Shown here in pieces: positions 1 through 6,559 of a DNA stretch of 64,000 bases. Position 1 is the stretch's first letter. Every line of letters starts with the position of its first letter. Both the position numbers and the translations under genes were made by a program. Source of the DNA: Pseudomaricurvus sp033283175 (GTDB lineage: Bacteria > Pseudomonadota > Gammaproteobacteria > Pseudomonadales > Cellvibrionaceae); the NCBI GenBank assembly GCA_033283175.1, contig JAWMQM010000003.1, positions 591,654 to 655,653 of the forward strand, given 5' to 3'. The notes under the pieces were generated by a model. It worked only from the letters and a program-made list of their open reading frames with translations. It had not been told where the DNA came from and did no database searches.

Positions 1-66
1 GGGAGATTGCATCACGGCAAAACGGTTGGTTCGGGAAGTCTTTTGTTCCAGCCGAAGGCAGCGTGA
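1..66 (+). CDS. 3' end of an unidentified upstream gene (partial)
   Basis: Frame 1 is open from the first base of the window and ends at TGA 64-66. It encodes about 21 residues ending in SLLFQPKAA. The next gene has its ribosome binding site at 93-97, so this placement would fit an operon. I cannot assign a family from so few residues, and a second frame is also open here, so the reading frame itself is uncertain. Confidence 0.3.
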   Translation, partial: GRLHHGKTVGSGSLLFQPKAA

Positions 67-105
67 GCGGTGATCGGATATCAGGAAAGTGTGGGAGACA
101 ATTTT

Positions 106-870
106 GTGGATAGACTGAAAGATAAAGTCATTTTGCTCGCCGGAGCGGGCGGGATTGGGACAGGCCTGGCCCAGCGCTACGCTGAGGAGGGCGCAAAGGT
201 GGTGTTGGGTGATATTAATGAGGACGCCGCAAAGCAAGTGGTAGAGGGGATAAAGGCCTCTGGTGGTGAAGCACTTGCGTTGCACCTGGACGGATCTGAC
301 GAGGCGTCAGTTAACGCTGCGGTAGAAGCCGCAGTTCACGCCTATGGTCGCATTGATGGATTGCACGCCAATTTCGCTCTTATGGCAGACAGCAATCCTA
401 TGGAAGGAATACTGGAGCTGCCGCTGGAGGTGTACGACGAAACCCAGCGCATTAATGCACGTGGGTTTTATCTCTGCACTCGCGCGGTGTTACCGGTGAT
501 GATTGAGCAGGGTGGCGGATCTATCGTGTATACCAGCTCAGCTGCTGCCTACAGCGGTGGCGGGGCTTTTGTAGCCTATGCCATGAGTAAGGCCGCAGGG
601 CAGGCACTGATGCGGCACGTCGCGACCCGATATGGGCCTGTGGGCGTGAGAGCAAATACCATCGCGCCGGCCATGACCATCCATCCTGCGCTGGAAGAGG
701 TGTTGCCGCCAGCGTTTATTGAAGGTGCGAAAGCTGCAGCCTGCATCAAATCCCGTGTGGGTCGTCCTGAGGACATTGCCGCCATGGCCGCGCTGCTTAT
801 GTCAGACGAGGGTTCCTACATAACGGGTCAGGTTATGTGTGTTGACGGTGGAACTATCATTCGTGCCTGA
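106..870 (+). CDS. SDR-family NAD(P)-dependent oxidoreductase
   Basis: Predicted alcohol/ketone oxidoreductase of the short-chain dehydrogenase family, about 254 residues, cytoplasmic. The N-terminal nucleotide-binding glycine motif is AGAGGIG, one residue shorter than the usual TGxxxGIG. The catalytic part is normal: a TSS serine, then YAMSK (Y-x3-K), and the C-terminal SYITGQV..VDGG signature. I chose GTG 106 because GGGAG at 93-97 is well placed; a GTG at 70 would add 12 residues without homology. It is clearly paralogous to the SDR at 31269, and both are followed about 78 nt later by a SnoaL-like gene. First complete gene of a five-gene operon. Substrate unknown. Confidence 0.93.
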   Translation: MDRLKDKVILLAGAGGIGTGLAQRYAEEGAKVVLGDINEDAAKQVVEGIKASGGEALALHLDGSDEASVNAAVEAAVHAYGRIDGLHANFALMADSNPMEGILELPLEVYDETQRINARGFYLCTRAVLPVMIEQGGGSIVYTSSAAAYSGGGAFVAYAMSKAAGQALMRHVATRYGPVGVRANTIAPAMTIHPALEEVLPPAFIEGAKAAACIKSRVGRPEDIAAMAALLMSDEGSYITGQVMCVDGGTIIRA

Positions 871-948
871 TGCGCAGAAAGTGACGTTACTCGTGATACT
901 TTGAAGTTAACAGCCATAAATATAAATCAAGTTTGAGAGGTTCATGCA

Positions 949-1428
949 ATGGTAGCCAAAGTCTACAAAGACGTATCCGACATCATCAATGATTACACCG
1001 GCCTGTCCAGAAAAGTCCTGGATTACAACGTTGTGACCAAGGAAATGAATGAGCTGTGTAAGCAGTCAGCATTTAGCGATGAAGCGTGGGATGAACATTT
1101 CTCCCAATTTTTCGATACCGAGAACTTCCAGCGAATAGGTCACCTGAAAGAGGTTATGGATTATCCCACCTATCTTCGTTTTCAGACGCAGTGGGCACCA
1201 ATATCATCCTGGGAGTGTTCCTTCAAGCGTATCACGGAGTTGGACAATGTAGTGGTCCTGGAGCTGGAAGAGCGCGCTACGTTTTCAGGTATGACCAACG
1301 TGGTCAATACCGTTTCCATCTACGAATTCAATGACACCGGAAAGGTCTATCGACTTGATGTGTACCTGCAACAGGCACCGCAGTCTGCCGACGACATTCC
1401 AAAGGGTTACGAAGGAATTGCCGAGTAA
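949..1428 (+). CDS. SnoaL-like / NTF2-fold protein
   Basis: A 159-residue protein with the look of the NTF2-like superfamily (SnoaL-like polyketide cyclases, ketosteroid isomerases, ring-hydroxylating dioxygenase beta subunits): an N-terminal helical half and a C-terminal strand-rich half containing NVVNTVSIYEFNDTGKVYRL. GAGAGG at 936-941 supports ATG 949. It resembles the protein at 32110 (shared VxTxSxxEFND and VYxQQA blocks), and both follow paralogous SDR genes. The family includes isomerases, dehydratases and non-catalytic binding proteins, so no reaction can be given. It probably acts on the same intermediate as the neighbouring SDR. Confidence 0.8.
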   Translation: MVAKVYKDVSDIINDYTGLSRKVLDYNVVTKEMNELCKQSAFSDEAWDEHFSQFFDTENFQRIGHLKEVMDYPTYLRFQTQWAPISSWECSFKRITELDNVVVLELEERATFSGMTNVVNTVSIYEFNDTGKVYRLDVYLQQAPQSADDIPKGYEGIAE

Positions 1429-1520
1429 CAGCGTGCAAGCAAGCCATGCCTTGGTGTGGCGAACTGAAGGTCTGTAGGCCCGGTTAAATCGGGCCTGTTG
1501 AAACGGTGAGGGAAATTGAT

Positions 1521-2300
1521 ATGGGAATTCAAGGTGGTGCAGGGTTGTTGGATGGCAAGGTCATCCTGATGATCGGTATTGGTCCGTTGATGGGACAGGC
1601 GGTAGCACGTATCGCTGCCGCAGAAGGTGCGAAAGTCGCGGTTGCGGCACGCAGCAGGGATACAATTGAGTCGCTGGCGGCGGAAATCAACGCTGCCGGC
1701 GGTACCGCCATGGCGGTCCAGTGCGATGTAACGGACGAAGCCACCATTAAAGCGGCTGTGGAAAAGGTGACAGCCGAGCTCGGCGTCATCAATGGGGTGT
1801 TCTACAACGCGCCTTTCTACGATCATGCGCACGATGGGCTGGATATTGATCCGGAGTTGTGGAAAACCACCATGGATATCAATCTCATGGGGGCAATTGC
1901 CACGGCGAAATATGCTGTTCCCGCCATGATCGAAAATGGCGGCGGGAGTTTCGTGTTCAATTCTTCTGCAGCTGGTAAGTACGCCGATGGTATCCGTCTG
2001 GGCTACAGCGTCTCCAAGGCGGGGCTCGACGCCGTGGTACGTCATATTGCCAGACGTTACGGCCCCGACAATATCCGCGCAAACTGCCTGTACCCGTTCG
2101 TTATGCCGGTGGAGGTGCCTGCAGAAATGACACGAGGCTTTACGGACCTCACTTGCCTCAGAAGGTCGGGTACCCCGGAAGAGATTGGCAACGCCGCCGT
2201 CTTCCTGTTATCAGATCGTTCGTCTTACATTACGGGTGAAGGAATCCATCTGGATGGAGGTCTCTTCAGTCGGGCGCATTGGCCAGAGATGGGTCAATAA
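1521..2300 (+). CDS. SDR-family oxidoreductase with atypical glycine motif
   Basis: Short-chain dehydrogenase of about 259 residues. The nucleotide-binding motif is IGIGPLMG instead of TGxxxGIG. The catalytic residues are present: NSS (Ser) and YSVSK (Y-x3-K), followed by SYITGEGIHLDGG. ATG 1521 follows GAGGG with good spacing; an in-frame GTG at 1506 is less likely. Third complete gene's position in the operon, between the SnoaL-like gene and another SDR, suggests successive oxidation steps on one substrate. It could also be an enoyl reductase-like SDR, but the Y-x3-K favours a classical alcohol dehydrogenase or ketoreductase. Confidence 0.92.
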   Translation: MGIQGGAGLLDGKVILMIGIGPLMGQAVARIAAAEGAKVAVAARSRDTIESLAAEINAAGGTAMAVQCDVTDEATIKAAVEKVTAELGVINGVFYNAPFYDHAHDGLDIDPELWKTTMDINLMGAIATAKYAVPAMIENGGGSFVFNSSAAGKYADGIRLGYSVSKAGLDAVVRHIARRYGPDNIRANCLYPFVMPVEVPAEMTRGFTDLTCLRRSGTPEEIGNAAVFLLSDRSSYITGEGIHLDGGLFSRAHWPEMGQ

Positions 2301-2402
2301 TCGTCGGCTTTACCAATGGCCGGGCAAGTCTTTCTGCTGTATCAGCCTTGCCCGGTGGTGAATCTGAAGTATTAATAATTAAGATTGAGAGCAAGGGTCG
2401 TG

Positions 2403-3137
2403 ATGGTTGATAAGGTAGCAGTAGTGACAGGTGCTGGCAGTGGCATTGGCCGTGCAATCGCGTTGAGACTGGCAGAGCAGGGTATCAAAGTAGCTGTTTG
2501 GGATATCAATGCCCAGGGCGCCGAAGAGACGGCTGAGCTGATCCGGAAGGGTGGTGGGGAAGGGCTTGCCTGTATTGGCGATGCCTCCGACGAATCACAG
2601 ATTGATGCATCGCTGGCCTTGACCCGGGAAAAGCTGGGGGCGATTACGGTTTTGGTAAATAATGCAGCGCTCTCTGATTTCTGCAAATTTCTCGATGTGA
2701 AAGCTGAGAAACTGGATCAGATGATACGAATTAACCTCAGGGGGCCCTTCATTCTTACCCAAAAGGTGATTCCGGATATGCTCTCTGCCGGATGGGGAAG
2801 GATTGTTAATATTTCGTCGTCGTCTGCGCAGGCTGGCTCTACCGGTATGACACATTATGGTGCCACCAAAGGCGGCATTGTTGGATTGACCAAAACGTTG
2901 GCCATCGAATTTGCGGCTTCAGGCATCACGGTAAACCACGTCCCACCGGGCTTTGTGGATACCCCAATGCTGCGCGCGTCCCCGGTAGATGTGGACGGCT
3001 TTGCGGAGCACACTCCGATGAAGCGTGCCGGCAAACCGGAAGAGGTGGCTGCAGCCTGCGCATACCTGGTGTCTGATGATGCAGGATACGTTACCGGCCA
3101 AACCCTTAGTGTGAATGGTGGTCGTTATCTCCAGTAG
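2403..3137 (+). CDS. SDR-family NAD(P)-dependent oxidoreductase (classical)
   Basis: Classical SDR of 244 residues with TGAGSGIG, NNA, ISSSS and YGATK (Y-x3-K) and the C-terminal GYVTGQTLSVNGG. The start at ATG 2403 follows AAGGG. An upstream TTG at 2385 is possible but adds nothing homologous. Downstream of the catalytic lysine it carries NHVPPGF, where N-x-x-x-PGF is the usual family block. It is most like the SDR at 50719 among the genes here (both have MTHY-x2-TKGG and PGFxDTPM). It sits in the operon 24 nt before the CMD-family gene. Substrate unknown. Confidence 0.94.
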   Translation: MVDKVAVVTGAGSGIGRAIALRLAEQGIKVAVWDINAQGAEETAELIRKGGGEGLACIGDASDESQIDASLALTREKLGAITVLVNNAALSDFCKFLDVKAEKLDQMIRINLRGPFILTQKVIPDMLSAGWGRIVNISSSSAQAGSTGMTHYGATKGGIVGLTKTLAIEFAASGITVNHVPPGFVDTPMLRASPVDVDGFAEHTPMKRAGKPEEVAAACAYLVSDDAGYVTGQTLSVNGGRYLQ

Positions 3138-3161
3138 AGATGCAGGGAGGTCTGTATACCT

Positions 3162-3761
3162 GTGAATAGCCAGCAAAAAGATCCCGTTGCCCGTATTGGC
3201 CCGGTAAGGGCTGAAGAGCGGACGGCAGAAGCCCGGGAAATCATTGATATATTCGCCGGTACTGCCCGCATCAATGTGGACGACAATCCGGTACTCAACA
3301 CCTTCTGCCAACACCCGCAGCTGGCAAAGGCGTTTCTGCCTTTCAACAATTACCTGCTGAAGTCGTCCACCCTGCCTGTCCGACTGCGGCAGGTGGCCAT
3401 ATTACGTGTGTGTTGGCTAAAAAACGCACGATACATGTGGTCCAGTCACCTGCGAACCTCATTATTGCGGGGGTTTGACGGTGAAGAGTTTGGCCAGGTA
3501 AAGCATGGGGCGGAATCGGAGTACTGGACGGATCAGGAGCGGGATATCATCAGGGCCACCGATCAGCTGTTGGAGGAGGGTAGTCTGGATAACCCGCACT
3601 GGGATAGCTTACGGGCATTCCTCTCTACTGAGCAGCTCATGGATTTCCTTTTTACTGTGGGGACCTATGTGCTGTTGTCACTGGTGATCAACAGCATAGG
3701 CATTGAGCGCGAAGAGGAGTTGCTGGAGTTGGCGGCCAGGTTTGGTGCGCCGGATTTCTGA
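3162..3761 (+). CDS. Carboxymuconolactone decarboxylase (CMD/AhpD)-family protein
   Basis: About 199 residues matching the AhpD-like/CMD fold. The core is RLRQVAILRVCWLKNARYMWSS, i.e. the family pattern R-x5-ILRV-x7-Y-W followed by H (HLRTS). The usual redox CxxC of AhpD is absent; only one Cys lies near it, so peroxidase activity is unlikely and a decarboxylase or structural role is more plausible. GTG 3162 follows AGGGAGG at 3144-3150. Last gene of the 106-3761 operon. A second, more distant CMD protein is encoded at 37365. The exact reaction cannot be given from sequence. Confidence 0.85.
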   Translation: MNSQQKDPVARIGPVRAEERTAEAREIIDIFAGTARINVDDNPVLNTFCQHPQLAKAFLPFNNYLLKSSTLPVRLRQVAILRVCWLKNARYMWSSHLRTSLLRGFDGEEFGQVKHGAESEYWTDQERDIIRATDQLLEEGSLDNPHWDSLRAFLSTEQLMDFLFTVGTYVLLSLVINSIGIEREEELLELAARFGAPDF

Positions 3762-3815
3762 GCGGCATTGGTGGGGCTGCCCCGGGAGGCGTGTCAGGAG
3801 GAGGTGCAATACGAT

Positions 3816-3837
3816 TGTTGACGGGTTCCCGTCAACA
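3816..3837. promoter_or_regulatory. 22-bp palindrome, probable TetR operator
   Basis: The arms TGTTGACGGG and CCCGTCAACA are exact reverse complements separated by TT. The site is 79 bp before the TetR-family gene at 3917, with no T run that would make it a terminator. Position and symmetry fit an autoregulatory TetR operator. I saw no second copy in the window. Confidence 0.6.
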
Positions 3838-3916
3838 TTGCCGGTGCATCAGTATATAATCGGAGGAATACTCTGCGGAGTAGTCAGCTTGTAATGATTT
3901 GCACCAGGTGAGTTAA

Positions 3917-4564
3917 ATGACTGCCAGCTCAAAAAGCACCGGAAAAAAACGACACGTACCACGACCTGACGTTCGCGAGACTCTGTTGGTTGCAGCGGAA
4001 AAGATTGTGCGGGAAGAAGGCTATGCTGCTGCTACGGCGCGACGCATCGCCAGTGAAGTCGGGATGAGACATCAGGCGGTATTTTATTACTTCGGCTCAC
4101 AGGATGAGCTGTTGATGGAGGTGCTGCACCGGTCTATGGAGGCTCATAAGAAATGCCTTCAGGAGGCTATTGTGTCTCCTCAACCATTGCGTGCCATGTG
4201 GAGCCTGATCAGTAATCCCGAATTCGCCAAGATAGGCCTGGAGTTTCTGGCGCTGGCCAACCATAACGAAATGATACGCGCCGAGCTGGCAAAAAACTCA
4301 GAGACGTTACGTGAACTTGAAACCGAAGGTATTGCCCGCTACCTGGAGCAGAGAGGCATTAAGCCGCGGGTGTCACCGCAAATGGTGTCGATCATGACGT
4401 CAGCCCTGGCCAGGCTACTGGTGCAGGAGTCGACCCTTGGCATACATGGCGGTCATGAAGAAGTGGAGGCCCTGGTCGAGCGCTCTCTATCGCATTTCGA
4501 GGCAAGCGGTGAGGCGAATGACGAAGTTGAGCCGATAGTAGGGGCGGCATCGACACTGGAATAG
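3917..4564 (+). CDS. TetR/AcrR-family transcriptional regulator
   Basis: 215 residues with an N-terminal TetR helix-turn-helix: RETLLVAAEKIVREEGYAAA, then TARRIASEVGMRHQAVFYYF (residues about 40-60), the classical TetR recognition helix ending in the YYF motif. The C-terminal ligand domain is not informative. It is similar in plan to the TetR protein at 44198 (both carry xxQxxxYYYF and a LALANH segment). It lies between the SDR operon and the P450 gene, with a perfect palindrome just upstream. It likely represses these genes until an aglycone-derived ligand binds, which is inference from context. Confidence 0.92.
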   Translation: MTASSKSTGKKRHVPRPDVRETLLVAAEKIVREEGYAAATARRIASEVGMRHQAVFYYFGSQDELLMEVLHRSMEAHKKCLQEAIVSPQPLRAMWSLISNPEFAKIGLEFLALANHNEMIRAELAKNSETLRELETEGIARYLEQRGIKPRVSPQMVSIMTSALARLLVQESTLGIHGGHEEVEALVERSLSHFEASGEANDEVEPIVGAASTLE

Positions 4565-5045
4565 CAGGCTGTGATCTCAGACGTCCGGCTTGCCCCTCTT
4601 TGCCATCAAATGAACTCTCTCAACATCCCAGTGGAACCATTGTCTACCCGCTGGGTTCTCTTGCCTGAGTGGCCACAGCAGTTCCGGGTATCCCGCAGGT
4701 ATTGCTGGAATTGGTTTGGCGTTACCAATTAACTCTCTTTAAAAATCTCTGTGGCAGCAGCCAGGTTTTGGGTGCTGTTACCCCTTAAAAAACGCATTTC
4801 TGCGCCTGCTATCCAATCATACCTGGCTAAAATTCCGGCCCAGGAACTTATTGCACTGTGTTCGCCAAGCGCTGCATTTATATAGCATTTTTAAATAGTA
4901 GTCCTCGTGGTCTCTTTTTTCGACCACTTGGACTAATTTTCGTTGACTCCTGTAATTGTGGGCAGTAGTCTGTGCCCAATAGAAAATAAAAAGCTCAGCA
5001 GCATGATTGGCAAAAGGCTGGGACTAACACTCAGAGGTAATCTAA
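4565..5045. other. Non-coding stretch upstream of the P450 gene, with an interrupted inverted repeat
   Basis: No credible gene in these 481 bases. It holds the inverted repeat at 4899-4935: TAGTCC-TC-GTGGTC on the left, GACCAC-TT-GGACTA on the right, with a T-rich loop. Twelve of fourteen arm positions pair. It ends about 110 bp before the P450 start, so it could be an operator or a cis-acting hairpin. The rest shows no recognisable motif beyond a short GAGG before ATG 5046. Confidence 0.5.
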
Positions 5046-6308
5046 ATGATGGATTTTGAAACGGTCGACTACTTCAATGAACTTGGCCTGGTCGCAGATC
5101 CTTACCCCTATTTTGAATACTTGCGTGCAAAGGGCCCGGTAGTGCCCCTGCCGAAGCATAATGTGGTTGCAGTAGTTGGCTATGAAGAGGGAATGAAGGT
5201 TTTGCGTGATCATGAAACCTTTTCCTCAATCAACTCTGCTACCGGTCCGTTGCCACCCCTGCCGTTTAAGCCCGAAGGTGAAGATATCACTGACCAGATT
5301 GCAAAATGCCGGGGAGAAATGGCGTTTGGCTCCATGCTGGTTACTCAGGATCCACCTGACCATACCAAGTCCAGGGCGCTGTTGACCGGATTGCTGACCC
5401 CAAGACGTCTCAAAGAGAATGAGGATTTCATTCATCAGGCCGCCGACCGAAAAATCAGCGAATTTATCGAGGATGGCAAGTTTGAGGCGGTATCCCAGTT
5501 TGGCCATCCACTGGCGACACTCACAATCGCTGACTTGCTGGGCGTGCCGGAAGAGGATCATGAGCTGTTCTGCAGTCTGCTGGGGCCGCTGCCAGGTCAG
5601 ATTGGCGGGGATATACCACTGGAGAATAATCCGATGATGGAAATCGGAATGCACTTCTTCAAGTACATTGATGAGCGTCGTCGTGAACCCAAAAATGACA
5701 TTATGACTGAACTCGCCAATGCCAGATATCCCGATGGTGAGCTGCCGGACATCGTCGAGATAACCGGCCATGCGGCGACGCTGTTTGGTGCAGGGCAGGA
5801 CACCACGGTTCGACTGTTGGTGGCTATGCTGAAGACCCTGGGTGAAGACCATGAGCTCCAGGCTTACCTGCGTGACAATCCCCAGCTATTTTCCAACTTC
5901 ATTGAAGAGGTCCTGAGGCTGGATGGGCCTACCAAGGCACATTTCCGACTGGCAAAAAGACGTGCCAAAGTGGGTGACCTGGAAGTGGAGCCGGGTACCA
6001 CTGTCATGCTGATGCAGAGTGCCATGCGACGCGATCCCCGTCGGTTTGAATCTCCTAACGAGTTCCGCCTGGATCGGAAAAACCTGCAGCCGCAAATGGC
6101 ATTTGGTCAGGGTATTCATATGTGCATGGGAGCGCCCCTTGCCCGGACCGAAGCCAAGATTGCGCTGGAACATATTTTCAAACACACATCACTGATTGAT
6201 ATTGATGAGGAGTTTCATGGTCCGGTTGGCAATCGGCACTATGAATACGAGGCCAATTACACCCAGCGTGCGCTGTGTGCGGTGCATTTGAAATTTACCA
6301 AGGCCTGA
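5046..6308 (+). CDS. Cytochrome P450
   Basis: Bacterial class I P450 of 420 residues; soluble haem monooxygenase needing a ferredoxin. The I-helix oxygen-activation motif GAGQDT is at residues 248-253, the K-helix ExxR is in EEVLRL, and the haem loop FGQGIHMCMG has the proximal Cys at residue 360. It is a clear paralogue of the P450 at 29959 (shared LLVTQD, LLGVP, RYPDG/SYPDG-type and GAPLARTEA blocks, similar length), but only this copy keeps the canonical D-T pair. No ferredoxin lies beside it; the one at 29572 may serve. The substrate is probably the aglycone or a derivative. Transcribed alone, after a 480-bp non-coding stretch. Confidence 0.96.
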   Translation: MMDFETVDYFNELGLVADPYPYFEYLRAKGPVVPLPKHNVVAVVGYEEGMKVLRDHETFSSINSATGPLPPLPFKPEGEDITDQIAKCRGEMAFGSMLVTQDPPDHTKSRALLTGLLTPRRLKENEDFIHQAADRKISEFIEDGKFEAVSQFGHPLATLTIADLLGVPEEDHELFCSLLGPLPGQIGGDIPLENNPMMEIGMHFFKYIDERRREPKNDIMTELANARYPDGELPDIVEITGHAATLFGAGQDTTVRLLVAMLKTLGEDHELQAYLRDNPQLFSNFIEEVLRLDGPTKAHFRLAKRRAKVGDLEVEPGTTVMLMQSAMRRDPRRFESPNEFRLDRKNLQPQMAFGQGIHMCMGAPLARTEAKIALEHIFKHTSLIDIDEEFHGPVGNRHYEYEANYTQRALCAVHLKFTKA

Positions 6309-6322
6309 TTCGGTTGAACATC

Positions 6323-6362
6323 TCCCCAGCCGCCTGGAATTGCAGTAAAGGGCGGTTGGGGA
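6323..6362. terminator. Strong stem-loop after the P450 gene
   Basis: The arms at 6323-6334 (TCCCCAGCCGCC) and 6351-6362 (GGCGGTTGGGGA) pair over 12 positions with one G-T pair and a loop of 16. No T run follows, so it may be a weak or Rho-assisted terminator, or a 3' stabilising hairpin. Confidence 0.45.
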
Positions 6363-6406
6363 AGAGGTCACTAATGTGGTGCTTTGGGGGTAACCGTGTT
6401 TATAGC

Positions 6407-6420
6407 GGTAAAAATTTACC
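6407..6420. promoter_or_regulatory. Second, degenerate LacI-type operator
   Basis: GGTAAAAATTTACC keeps the GTAAA and TTTAC half-sites of TGTAAACGTTTACA and lies exactly 20 bp (centre to centre) upstream of the perfect copy at 6427-6440. That is close to two helical turns. It could be a chance AT-rich palindrome, but the spacing suggests cooperative binding. Confidence 0.4.
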
Positions 6421-6426
6421 CCTGTT

Positions 6427-6440
6427 TGTAAACGTTTACA
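6427..6440. promoter_or_regulatory. LacI-family operator (copy 1)
   Basis: The perfect 14-bp palindrome TGTAAACGTTTACA, identical to those at 14638 and 25224. It is 120 bp before the TonB receptor start. The central CG and A/T-rich arms are typical of LacI/GalR-family operators, and a LacI-family gene is at 18237. Confidence 0.75.
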
Positions 6441-6559
6441 TCTGTGGGTGGTGACGCGGGTAGGCTCGTATTCGCGGGGCACAGTGAGTAGTACCAGGCA
6501 TTAAGCAGTGCACGGGCAAAATAAGAATAATTTTGTACAACATCGCTATGGGAAAACTT

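Noticed and set aside
949..1428. SnoaL-like protein as a Rieske oxygenase beta subunit
   Set aside because: The fold is shared, but the gene is not beside either Rieske alpha gene and the typical beta-subunit ends are missing.
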